Assembly (NCBI GenBank): GCA_964006375.1
Contig: OZ023262.1
Coordinates: 193,252,907-193,316,906 of the forward strand
Reading direction: 5' to 3'
Length of the DNA: 64,000 bases
Source: Tillus elongatus
Taxonomy: Eukaryota; Arthropoda; Insecta; Coleoptera; Cleridae
The translations under genes and the position numbers were made by a program. The notes under the pieces are model-generated. The model saw nothing but the letters and a program-made list of their open reading frames with translations, did not search any database and had not been told where the DNA came from. Of the stretch, positions 24,712-37,073 are shown one piece after another. Position 1 is the first letter of the stretch. Every line of letters begins with the position of its first letter.

Positions 24712-24770
<59 letters not shown>
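24594..24770 (-). mobile_element. TA-core 3' half with (TA)n tract
   Basis: The hairpin end agtgaatttttgtagaaaa is followed by actaatggggagatcg and by caaatgagcacgaacttgga, then by cccggggtcagtttcaattt and TA repeats to 24770. The 5' half is missing; unrelated sequence beginning ccgtgtggcccattttaaat follows. Confidence 0.75.
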
Positions 24771-24772
<2 letters not shown>

Positions 24773-25279
24773 GTGTGGCCCATTTTAAATTGAAACACCC
24801 GTGTAACTTTTGTATTTATTATTCGATTTTGATGAACAAAAGATAAAAAGATATAAGATGAAAAACACTATTGATGCTGTGAAAATTGTTCTCTATGTCA
24901 CCTGACCAAGGTCTATTAATGCAGTTTTCCTATGTCAAAAAATGGAGAAATGGTTTAGGGCAGTTTTTAGGGAAAAAATATGTACGCCAGTGCATTCAGA
25001 ATCGCTCAAAATAGATATATACCAAATTTCATATAAAATAGAGGTTTATTTGTGTGACACTTCTCATGTGGAAAAACCGCTGTAACTTGTATTTATAACA
25101 TGATCTTTCTTAACGAGATCTCAAAAGATAGGAAATGAAGAAGAAATCACCTAATCTCATTTTCAACATTAATGGAGCATTGAAAACATTCTCGGTAAAC
25201 ATATTTATGTGGTGCCAGTTTTGACACATATTAGTTTGTTGTGATGTTACTTGCGAAATAGTCCGGGTTATTTATTAAA

Positions 25280-25280
<1 letters not shown>
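24771..25280. other. No recognised feature
   Basis: The segment starts with a gtgtggcccatttt end that resembles some MITE termini, but I find no partner. Confidence 0.4.

Positions 25281-25352
<72 letters not shown>
25281..25352. repeat. (AAT)n microsatellite
   Basis: About 24 copies of a trinucleotide, the only long one in the window. Confidence 0.98.
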
Positions 25353-25353
<1 letters not shown>

Positions 25354-26639
25354 TTTGAGACCCTGTAACTCGGTCATTTTTGAGTTTTCAAAAAAAAATG
25401 CTCTTGGAACTTGTGCCACTAATTTTCCGAGTAGCATAACTCCCTGAAATTTTATACCTACAAGAGTAGGGTTTATTTATATGCCAAGAGCGCAAGTTGG
25501 CGTTTCAACTTGACGGTTACTGAAAATCGCCAGCCACCTTGTTGATTTTTTGGTAACAATGCTTTTAAATACGAAAATAAACATATATCCTTATATGTGG
25601 CGTAATAAACGTGTTGACATTTGTTTTTTTCCTTAGCTTTCCGAATGCCCTTTACCTATATCATTATACTCTGCTCTGGACACAAACAAATTTAAAACTA
25701 CAGCACGGTACAACATTTTCTTAGGTAAATTCCTACGTTAAAAAATACATTGACAGCAGTATGTGACACTACCACATTACTGTATCTGCTGATTTAAAGT
25801 TACTGCTTCGAGGTTATTTATTTTTGTTCACTGCTGAATCTACACAATCTTTACACCAATACCAGCTCTATTTTGCGCGTATAAAAAATATAAAATTGTA
25901 TTATTAGATTTGGTACACTAACAATTTTAAACATTATTCAATTGTTACCCAGACCTGCACTTGGTTTGAGTTGATAATTCCTCACCAATAGACCACGGCG
26001 GCAAATATCGATCGCGGTCAGGTATCACAATACACATTTGAAATTATCTCGCCACAGAATTACACTTGAGTTCCGCTATATTAAATGACTCATATAATTT
26101 GATTACTGGACTGTGAACTATTTAAATTGTCTAAAAATTTGAAGCGAGGCGCCTTCGACCGTAAATGTTCGGGATCGTTTGCACAACGGCAGCGTTAAAA
26201 CAAGGCAATCATTGAATTACCACCTACCAAGAAAGTAAGCACCCCTTGGGCTTTCATGTTAGTTCATTTATACCATTTAAAACAACAAAATAAATCAACT
26301 CACATCTTCGTATTACAAACGGTAATATTATTCGCCCTTTTAAAGTTTACTCTGTTTCCCTTTAAAGTAAAAAATATTTGGATTATTTCAAAAACTTAAC
26401 TTTGCTCTTTAGCTCCATATTGTTCCCCCCTTAGTAAAATTAGAAGCTAGGCTCGTCTGCTGCTATAAAAATTGTTATAACGTGATGTAAGATAAGATGT
26501 ATCGAAAAGTGTTTAGCCTACAATAATGTAATAATTTTTTATATCAAATTTTTTTTCAACAATCTCTTCCAAACTTATACATTTACCAAAACATTTATAA
26601 AATAATTCTAAATTCTTGGAAAACATTAATTATATTGGG
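25353..26639. other. No recognised feature
   Basis: Nothing here matches other parts of the window. It may be low-copy DNA. Confidence 0.45.
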
Positions 26640-27670
26640 TTTCAAACAACTCCTTAGCAGCAAACATAACTTCATTGTTTGTCGAAAATCGTTTACCTTT
26701 CAAATGTTTTTTGAGATTTGGGAACAGTCTGCTGGTGCTAAATCCGGAGTAAAAGGCAGTTCAACCAATTGAAAACCAACTTTCTCAATTGTTTACAGTT
26801 TGTAAGCAGGAAGAGCACACATTTGGCTAGCTTTTCGTGGAATCTTCCCACAATTTTATCGCGTAAGCAACTCACTTTAGTATGTTCAGTGCCGGAGTAG
26901 TTTTACCTGTTTCAAAAACATAATCCCATCTGTGTCCTAGAAAACTGAAGCAAGAAGCTTGCCAGTCAACTTTGGAACACGTATGTTTTTCGGTCGTGGA
27001 GAACAGGAAAGCTTCCACTCTTTTGATTGATTAGTCTCTAGTCTCTGAATCATAGAGATGGTCCCATTAATCGAACATAGTTTCAAGGCGACCCAAAAAG
27101 TTTAAGGAAACGTCTTCCAAACGGTGGCAATTTCCTTCTACATTGCCAAACGAACGCATTTTTTGCGTAACTTAATTAACACCTCAATATAGTTTGCTCC
27201 CGTGGATGTTCTACACTACTTCAAAAAATTATCTCACCTTTTTTACAGAAAAATTAAGCAAGAACCTTGCGAGTCGACGTTGGAACACGGATGTTTTTGG
27301 GTAGTGGAGAACAGGAAAGCTTCGACTCTTCCGATTGACCTCTAGTCTCTGGATGGTCCCATTTTTCGTCCGTAGTTTCAAGGCGATCCAAAAAGTTTGA
27401 TACACTTTCTTTCAAACGGTGGCAAACTTATCAATGTATTGTCAAACCAGTGCGCTTCTGGTTAGCGTTCAAGCATTTAGAAATCCATGTTGCCGAAAGC
27501 TTTCTCACTCCCAAGTCCTGATAACCAATGTGAATGGTCACAGAACTTGATTTTCCAGAGTGGTGCCTATCTTTAACATTTGATCGTCGTCCTCTAAAGT
27601 CTGCTACCCACGTTTTAATGGTAGCATACAAAGGACATTGATCGCGCAAAGCTTGTTGCATATAAGCAAA
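26640..27670 (-). pseudogene. mariner transposase remnant with internal duplication
   Basis: Read on the minus strand from 27661, the N-terminal part encodes YATIKTWVADFRGRRSN and then KLSATWISKCLNANQKR, the helix-turn-helix and linker of mariner transposases with a deletion between them. Next come two copies of a central segment containing SCSPRPKN-like coding. The C-terminal part encodes LRDKIVGRFHEKLAKCVLF and a TPDLAPADC block containing the third catalytic Asp, near 26740. Many stops and shifts are present, and no terminal repeats were identified. Confidence 0.8.
26938..27480. repeat. Direct duplication inside the mariner remnant, period about 308 bp
   Basis: Two copies share gtggagaacaggaaagcttc, at about 26997 and 27304, and tttcaaggcgacccaaaaag-type sequence further right. 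They encode the same central part of the transposase. They differ at many sites, so the duplication is old. Confidence 0.8.
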
Positions 27671-27964
27671 AATGTCTTAGCTCGATAACCATTCAAAACT
27701 AGCACTTGCGAAGCCAGAGAAGAAGCATTCCATTTGTGTTTAAAGCAATTTTAGTTCAAAACAAAATGTAAAATAGATTTAAAAAAGGGGAACAATTAAA
27801 ACTACAGGACAAAGGAGGCTTGGGAAAAATAGAGATACGCTTACTATTTTTGTCGAAAAAGTATTTAAATGTGTATTTATTATGGGACCGTTTAACTAAA
27901 TCGGTTTGTTTTACGCTTCTTCTGACCTTTCTCCTCTGTTGGCTAAATGCTGGAGTACAAAAAG

Positions 27965-28258
27965 TTGGGGCACAGCAAGTGCGAATTTTCATTAAGTGTT
28001 TCAAATATGAATAACTCAATTTTCTATAAACCTAGAAAGTTGAATTATGTTGTATCGTAAGGTCTTTACTGGGGCAATATACCTACCAAATTTCATCAAA
28101 ATAGCTTTGTTATTTTTTGAGATACAATCTTTTCTTCAGCAAAACTTTTTTTCTGGAGAATATATTTTTTTAAACTGGTCCGACTGGGCTGGCTAACGAA
28201 ATCATCCGCGGTCTTAACAAAATGAAGACACGTGCCAAGTTTCAAGCGAGCTACTGCT

Positions 28259-28330
<72 letters not shown>
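27965..28330 (+). mobile_element. Truncated TA-core element
   Basis: A degraded 5' end (ggggcacagcaagtgcgaat) is followed by one internal repeat unit (aacctagaaagttgaatta) and a block with ggctggctaacgaaatcatc. The (TA)n tract ends at 28329. The 3' half is missing. Confidence 0.7.
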
Positions 28331-28332
<2 letters not shown>

Positions 28333-28548
28333 CAGTGATATGTCATCTTTTGTGCAAACTGTAAGGTTTTTATTTCCATCGGTTAAGTAACAGAGTGGCC
28401 ATTAGTTAAACTTGGACCATCTAGTTATCGGTAGAGAAAGTCTTTTCATTGGATGCACTTGAAAGAATGATGTGGTTATACCTGCTTGTATGTATGTTCG
28501 TACTGGTGGGATAAATATTATGTTATACTATACCATTGAAAAAAAATT

Positions 28549-29021
28549 CGGGACGTAGCAAGTGCGTTATGGTAGTGAATTTTTATTAAATGCTTCAAAC
28601 TTGGATAACTCAATTTTAAATAAACTTAGAAAGTTGAATTTTGGTATGTATTAAGGTCTCTTCTAAGGCAACATATTCGCCAAGTGTGATTAAAATATCT
28701 TTGTAATTTTCGGAGAAAAAAAATTTTTTCAAAAGAAAACTGAAAAACTCTATTTTCTATAAACTTAGAAAGTTTAATTTTGGTATGTAGTAAGGCCTTT
28801 ATCAAATCAATATATCCACCAAAGTTTATAAAAATAGCTGTGTAATTTTCGGAGAAAACAATTTTTTTCGAAATAAAACTCACAATTTTCCCAGAAAACC
28901 AGGTCAAATTTTCCTGGCTAACGAACTGATCCAAGCCATTAATAAAAGAAAGGCAGTTGCCTAGTTTCATCGAAATTGGTTAATTATTTTTGGAGTAATC
29001 GGTTGGATACATATATATGTA

Positions 29022-29095
<74 letters not shown>

Positions 29096-29232
29096 ACATA
29101 TAAAAAATGAAACTGACCCCGGATATGGGTTCTAGGGGTCCTAAATCGCGCTCATTTGAAATTTTTTTTGCAAAGTCTCACCATCGATACCTATCTATTA
29201 GTGAATTGTTTAAAATAAAAATTCACTAAAAC
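28549..29232 (+). mobile_element. TA-core family element, complete, two internal repeats
   Basis: It has the same order as 9735-10575: ttcgggacgtagcaagtgcg, two tandem units (starts near 28606 and 28745), ctggctaacgaactgatcca, a (TA)n tract (29011-29090), gaccccggatatgggttcta and a hairpin end with aataaaaattcactaa. The difference from the 9.7-kb copy is mainly one fewer internal unit. Confidence 0.8.
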
Positions 29233-29894
29233 TGGTTATAAAGTAAGTCTCCTGAAAGCTTCATAAAACAACTAATGTATAAATTATGAAAGTCAGAAAA
29301 TACTTAAATTTTTCTGTTGATCTCCTGAAAAATAAGCTAACTTTTGGAGTGTAAGATCACATTCACTATCCATAAAAATATTAAAAACCTACACCAACTC
29401 AAACGGTGAATAGAATACAGAGCTACTACTATCATTATATCTGCAGGCATATATTTGGAAGAAATCATGACATTTTATCCATTTTATCATAATGCAATAG
29501 CATGACATGCATATGGTAATATCGCAGGCTTTCAGCTTCAACAAGGTGTGTAGAACAAATCATCAAAATGCTCATTCCGGTACTACTTACACCTGTTTGT
29601 GCCGATAATGTGCAAGTGACACGACAAAGTATTTGCCACACACCTTACTCTAAACCATAGCTTAAGCAATTGTGACTATGCGTCACTTGAGCGAGAAAAG
29701 TATGTGTCTCCTTATTATTGTTTTGCTTCCCGCTTGTTCTACTACAGCAGGTGGAGGGGGTGAATTAAAAAAATATGAAGAAGGTAAACTAAGTGGAGCT
29801 CAGGATTTTTGAGTGTCAACATTTAAAGAGTATGTGCTTGAGGATACGATATGACATTTAAAATGTTAAGTTTGACGCAATTGACAATTAAACG
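29233..29894. other. No recognised feature
   Basis: No gene or repeat recognised. Confidence 0.45.
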
Positions 29895-30365
29895 CTTAAG
29901 AAAGTATATATATCGTTAGAAATTTGAAAAAAAATCGTTTAGATGGAAAAAAAACAAGTCCTGTCCTGTGCAGTTCATTATTTGAATTGTTATCCTAATA
30001 ATCAGTGTCTCTTTCTTAGAAGATATATTTATTAACAACAAGCGGTTATACAAAACCAGGTAATGGAATCGTAGATACAGGGATTTTCGTCTAAATAGTT
30101 GGAGTTTCTCTGTGTACCTTTGTAAAGAACGCTGTTCGTAATTCCTTGTCAAGTAACATATAAATAGTTAGCTTTAGTTTATACATCCCTGTGATGACTC
30201 TAACTTTGTTAGCGAAACGAGCCTTCCAATTTGTTCATCCCTCTCGTGACTCTAACTTTGTTAGCGAAACGTTAGTCAGGTCTAAAAACTGTACAGTAAG
30301 GAATTGGGTTCTCCAAATTGTACTTACCAGTGCTCATCACAGGTTACAATCATCACTCTTTGATT
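29895..30365 (+). mobile_element. PLE 3' fragment
   Basis: It opens with a short coding remnant (atcgttagaaatttg, encoding the VRN segment after LESIFI). It continues with sequence shared with the minus strand at 8955-9170, such as gttatcctaataatcagtgt, and ends with ttgggttctccaaattgtac and cagtgctcatcacaggttac. The hammerhead-like segment is duplicated in tandem (about 30186 and 30235), but both copies have altered CUGANGA boxes, so they are probably inactive. Confidence 0.7.
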
Positions 30366-30993
30366 ACTACCTGACCAAAGGAGAAGTTAAACGATTTTAA
30401 AGACAATTATATGTACAAACTTTCTTTCTCGATTACTGAATTAACAAAGAAAATAACCCTAAGTGAATGATTCTCATGTATTTCTTGAAATGATCTGTTT
30501 TGGCTTGTTTAATCATTGCTTCTTCCATACATTTAATGTTCGTTATACAGCCCAGGGCACATTTCAAAACTTTGTGTTTATTATAGTTCATTACAACATC
30601 ATTTGATATAAATCGATGTAATCGATATAGCATTGATTGGTACGTTGGCATTGTTGATCATCTCCAGGCCGGTAGCTGATTACCGGAGCTTTCAATTTCA
30701 CGCTGGCATCGTTGAATAAATAATAAGATGTGACTGTGCATTTCTGGGCCGATCATGCTCAAGCCTTCTTACGAAATAGCTTTTCAACCAATGATAGATA
30801 ATTAACGTTGTGATATCCTACAATCTTTTCTGCATCGTTTTGTAAATATTTTTAATGTCTTATTGATAAACAGTACATGAAGAATTTTATACCAGTACAC
30901 TGTAAATAGATATAATATAATACTAATATTAATTTTAATATTAATTGTTTGTAGGCCGTAATTATAACATGCAAGATACAACCACATAAAGTA
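30366..30993. other. No recognised feature
   Basis: Nothing recognised. Confidence 0.45.
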
Positions 30994-31285
30994 AGTCTGG
31001 ACGCAGCAAGTGCCTTATGGTAATGCATTTTCATAAAAATATTTTAATAGCCAGCCTTTTTAAAGTAAAAAGGTTGGTGACCAGTATAACCTATATAGTA
31101 GAAACAATGTACCACATTTCATCAAAATAACTTTTTTTTAAATTGAACTAACATTTGCCATAATAAATTAAAAATGTTCCCGAAAAAACTAGCTTCCTCG
31201 ACAACGAACCTTGGATAAATAGCAGACTGAGCTATTGAAATTTGAAGCATCTGGTGGAAGTTCGCACTGGCTGCGTCCAGAGTTC
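30994..31285. mobile_element. Short element with TA-core type ends on both sides
   Basis: The left end reads ctggacgcagcaagtgcctt. The right end is the complement of that motif (gcactggctgcgtccag). The interior contains gaccagtataacctatatag. It has no TA tract and no hairpin-type 3' end. The same interior recurs at 33171 and 33507 and around the insertion at 35418. Confidence 0.7.
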
Positions 31286-31354
31286 CTTTTCTTACAAATA
31301 TGCATTATATTTCGATTGAAAATGCAAAAATGCAATAAGACGTGTTCGATTAAC

Positions 31355-32223
31355 AAGAAATAAATTTTGTATCACCAACGACTTACGGGCCACTCTGCGA
31401 GTGTAAAAATAATTTTCTAAGATGCAGCTCAAGACACCCTATAATTAACGTACACACTTTGTTCTCGTATCTTGTATAATAACAGATATATTGAGCTTTA
31501 CCGTAGAAATGCGCACCTGTATATATGAAACCAGAGAAGAACTGAAACTTATCCCGTATATGGGTTTTTGCGGTCCTAGTTCGCGCTCATTTATAGAAAT
31601 CTTTTCAAAATTTAAGGGTGACGGTCCGCTCAAGAGCGAATTTTTTCTACGGTTTGCTAAAAACTATAGACCATTAAACGATAGACTCTATAAAACTACC
31701 GCCAAAGCATGAAATGGTCTATTTGATATAAATAAATATAAATTCTAAAAATATTTTAGTAAAATGAAGGACAATGACGGTTGAAGCTGAAATTTAAGGG
31801 TTTGTAAAACACTCTGCTTGCGACATTTTCTCTATATAATCCGTATTCGTTTCAGGTTATTTACCTAAATGTTGCCAATTTTGACGTTTCAAATCGCGAA
31901 TTTGACGTTTTAAGAGGAAAACCCTTTTTTTTTTCTTGAAATGCCTATAACTTTTTTGTCTTTAAAGCTAGAGATCTAAATTTTGGCACATAGTTCACTT
32001 TTTATGACATAAACCCGCGTACCTAATTTGATTGCCTTAGTAATTTCCAGAGATATACAAATTTTCTGAAAGAAAACCCGAAATTTTGCGCGAAAAGCTG
32101 GGCCGGTTTTCCTGCCTAACGAACTTTTTTAAGACATTTGCAAAGGAAGGTACTCGCCAAATTTTATCAAAATTGGCCTATTATTTTTTGAGATATCGGT
32201 GTGACACATACACACACATATAC

Positions 32224-32301
<78 letters not shown>

Positions 32302-32785
32302 GAGCTACTGTTGGTTTTGAGGACTCATAGGGTTGCTCGCTTTTGATCTCCCCAAGAAGAACTAAAAATGAAATGCGTCTAACCCTATTTTAAATAAAGC
32401 TAAAACCTTGAAGTTTGGTATGTAATATAGTGGCTGTAACGCAACTTGTGTTTGAAATTTCGTTAAAATAACTTTGTTGTTTTGTTGAGACAAAAACTTT
32501 ACAGAAGATGATTTTAATAATTTCCGGAAAAATAATCCGATCGGGTTGCCTATTATAAATTCGATAGATTTTTTTTCATTGCTTCGATGGATTTTCTGGC
32601 CAACCCAATCGAACTGGTTTTTACAATTTTTTAAAGCAGATTTGTTACTTCAAAGAAAGTTATTTTTTTATCAATTTTGTTTTTCTATAGGTTTGAACAT
32701 GTATCAAAACTAAAAACTCACTTATTAAGTTCCGAAATATTTTTGTGTAAATGCGCTACCATAAAGATTTTATTGCTGCATCCAG
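31355..32785 (+). mobile_element. Long TA-core variant with nested small element (copy 2)
   Basis: The small tatacaggg-type element lies at 31355-31523 on the minus strand. It is followed by a TA-core 3' block (cctagttcgcgctcatttat) and a long block with tttgacgtttcaaatcgcga. A ctgggccggttttcctgcc segment and a CA/TA tract (32212-32297) come next. A degraded outer end with ttgctgcatccagatt closes it near 32780. The parts and order parallel 13553-15070 and 34241-35300. Confidence 0.55.
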
Positions 32786-33170
32786 ATTATTTATAATTCG
32801 GTTGAAAGTAAACACTTATGATAGAATAATCCTAAAAAAGTAGCCTAATTTTCTACATACATCAAATAACTTTTTTTGACTGATTTAGTCGTTTCTATGC
32901 AATTTAATTAACTTCTCATACCCAAGTAAATCGATTGTGTTTGTAAGATCGGGTTGGTCTCTTCGGCCATTTAAATCACAAATTGAATAACAAATCGCCG
33001 ATTGAAATTAATTAAAAACTTTCAGAGAAACACAACTTTCCAAACTCAATTATTTTTAAACGTGATTGCTTAGCGAATTTCAAGTAACATCGACCGGTGA
33101 ATAACAACTGAACAAATGTTTGTAGAACCGACCAAATAGTTTGGTTAATGTAAAAGAATATAAAAAAAGT

Positions 33171-33445
33171 GTGGACGCAGCAAGTCCGTTATGGTAGTTG
33201 TTTTTAATAGCAAATATGTCTTTTTTTTAATGAAAACGGGCATCAAATTTGGTAATCAGTATCACCTATTTAGGAGAAAAAAAAATCATATTTCATCAAA
33301 AAAGAGTTATTGTTTAAAAACTACAAAAATTTTCCAAAAAGAAACTTTATATGTAACCGAAAAAACTGGTTTCCTAGCCAACGGACTCTTAGGTTAATAG
33401 CAAATTGAGTTATTGAAATTTGAAGCATTTAATGAAAATTCACTC
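33171..33445 (+). mobile_element. Short TA-core-ended element, right end lost
   Basis: It starts gtggacgcagcaagtccgtt, continues with catcaaatttggtaatcagt and stops after aatgaaaattcactcac without the final outer motif. Confidence 0.6.
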
Positions 33446-33506
33446 ACAAACATGCACATTTCGATCGAAAATGCAATAATATATAGAGTATTCTATTTAA
33501 AAAAAG

Positions 33507-33828
33507 TCTGGACGCAGCAAGTGCGTTATGATAATAAATTTTCATAAAAATGTTTTAAACAGCAAACATGTTTTTTTTTAAGAAAGCAGACATCAAATTT
33601 GGTTACCAGTATAACTTATAAAGTAGAAACAATGTACCATATTTCATGAAAATAACTTTACTGTTTGAAAATGTACACAAATTTTTCGAAAATAACCTTT
33701 AAATGTTCCCGAAAAAAACTAGTTTCCTGGCCAACGAACCTTACAGGTTAATAGAAAATTGAGCTATTCAAATTTGAGGCATTCAATAAAAATTCGCTAC
33801 CATAACGTACTTGCTGAGTCCCGAATTT
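33507..33828. mobile_element. Short element with inverted TA-core ends, complete
   Basis: The left end is ctggacgcagcaagtgcgtt. The right end is cgtacttgctgagtcccg, its complement with a few changes. About 45 bp can be aligned between the ends as inverted repeats. Confidence 0.75.
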
Positions 33829-33949
33829 ATATTCTTACACACATGCATTATAATTTCGTGGTCGAAATTCCATACAGCTCAGTACTGATACTGACCGGGG
33901 ATCCGTCTGTCTAATTAAAACAAATAATTGTTTAATCTATTTCAACTGA

Positions 33950-34230
<281 letters not shown>

Positions 34231-34240
34231 ATATAAAAAT

Positions 34241-35300
<1,060 letters not shown>

Positions 35301-35351
35301 AAAAGTGTGTAAAGCTGAACCCTACAAAAACACAAAACTTTAAATTATACA

Positions 35352-35545
35352 AGTGTGGATGCAGCAACTGCATGAAAATTCATTAAAATGGTTTTAATGT
35401 CAAATATGTCTTTTTTTAGTGAATTTATGTAAAAAAATTCACTAATGGGGAGATCCCGACTTTTGAATTTTGAAAAAATTTTTGCAAATGAGCACGAACT
35501 AGGATCCCTAGTACCCATATCCGGGGTCAGTTTCAATTTTTATAT

Positions 35546-35633
<88 letters not shown>

Positions 35634-36115
35634 GTGTGTGTGTGTATCACACCGATAACTCAAAAAATAATGGGTCGGTTTTGATAATATTTGGCATGTG
35701 TCTTCCTTTTGTAAATGGCTTAGTCAGGAAAATCGGACAACGTTTTCCGGGAAAATTTTGAGTTTTCATTCAATTTTTTTTTAATCTTAACAAATAAAAA
35801 AGCTATGATAACCAAATTTGGTAGATAGGTTTACGATATAAAAAGTAAACTATAAACCAAAATGTAGATTTCTATGTTACAAGAAAAAAGTTATAATAAA
35901 ATTTTTGTGCCAGATCATTTCGATGAAAATTCACTACCATGACGCATTTGCTGCATCCAGGCTTATTTTTTAATCAAAGCCATCAAATTTAGTAGATAGT
36001 ATAACCTTAAAAGTACATATCATGTATGTATCATATTTCATCTGTAGCCTTTGTAAAACACACTTATTGAGAGATTTGTCCTACATAACGCGCATTCGTT
36101 TTTGATCAGTGTTTA
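35352..36115 (+). mobile_element. Short TA-core-ended element interrupted by a full TA-core copy
   Basis: 35352-35417 matches the first 70 bp of the short elements at 33171 and 33507 (up to aaatatgtcttttttt). Sequence resuming at about 35972 (aaagccatcaaatttagtag) matches what follows in those copies. The 35418-35970 element therefore landed inside it, in a run of T. Confidence 0.7.
35418..35970 (-). mobile_element. TA-core family element, complete, inserted in a poly-T site
   Basis: The hairpin end is agtgaatttatgtaaaaa with its complement. The 3' block includes agcacgaactaggatccc, the (TA)n tract is at 35549-35629, and then come TG repeats, cggacaacgttttccgggaa and the outer end ccatgacgcatttgctgcat. 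Comparison with the uninterrupted short elements places both boundaries in a run of T, with no clear target duplication beyond T residues. Confidence 0.8.
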
Positions 36116-36480
36116 AAAATAAATAGTTTTGACGTTTCAATTTGCGACTTGGGTGTTTTAGGAAGAAAAACAATAAAACCTTCGGAGTACTTTTTCTGCT
36201 AATTCTCTTCTGTAATATCTAATAGTTTTTGTTAACCACACAACATAATTTGGTCTTGGGCCCTCTGATAACCAGTGGCACCCAAACTGTTTTGTGGTTA
36301 CATGCTTATAACTTTTTTTTAATTTAGGGATTAGAACTTTGGTATGTAGAGTATGTCTATAGTAGTATAAAAATTCAAACTTCCCCAAATGTGGGTTTAA
36401 GAAGCCTAGTTCACGCTCATTTCAAGAAGTTTTTTCAAAAAGTCACGATCTCCTCATTAGCGACATTCGCTAATATATAA
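36040..36480 (+). repeat. Long TA-core variant fragments
   Basis: It contains ttttgacgtttcaatttgcg, ctctgataaccagtggcacc and a degraded 3' end with ttcacgctcatttcaagaag and the tagcgacattcgct hairpin. It resembles 34.6-34.9 kb. Confidence 0.5.
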
Positions 36481-37071
36481 AACGCGTGTGAAGCAGAACG
36501 CTACAAAAGCAGTAAACTTTAAATTATACAAAACAAAATCCAAAGATGCATTGTTCATCTTGAAACGGTTAATAAGAACAGATGTAGTAAGCAAGTTTTC
36601 ATTAGATCAACTATTGTGAAGAACCAGCTACGTCATCAAGCTCTGATGCCACTACAGCTTTCAAACGACATTGAGCGAAGGTCGTCGCATCAGGTTCTCT
36701 TCTTATGCAATTACAACCGTCATTCATCGCTAAATTGCACTCTGCATATCGTCTGTACTTTTTTCCTCAATATACTGCTGGAACAATTTAGTTTTAATGA
36801 CTGCATAGTTAATGCAAATTGCAGGATGATGAAGTAATATGTGGGTGTACGTAGGAGTACAGTGGCGGCCGCTTTTACTAGAGTATGAAACGAAATTTTA
36901 ATTTGAAACCGATGGAAATGATGATCCCTACACCATAAAATTAACGATGTCGAAAATTGGTTCCAGGTTAATTTGGTATCAGTTTCGTGATTACTGCACT
37001 TTATGAAATTTTTATGTCCAGATCAAGTAAATTTGAGAGATTGTTGCCCAAATTTATTAAACGCATGATAG
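36481..37071. other. No recognised feature
   Basis: A 74-residue plus-strand frame at 36616-36837 has no family resemblance. Confidence 0.4.
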
Positions 37072-37073
37072 TA

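Noticed and set aside
25231..25437. Minus-strand frame rich in Ile at 25.2-25.4 kb
   Set aside because: It is a translation of the (AAT)n microsatellite.
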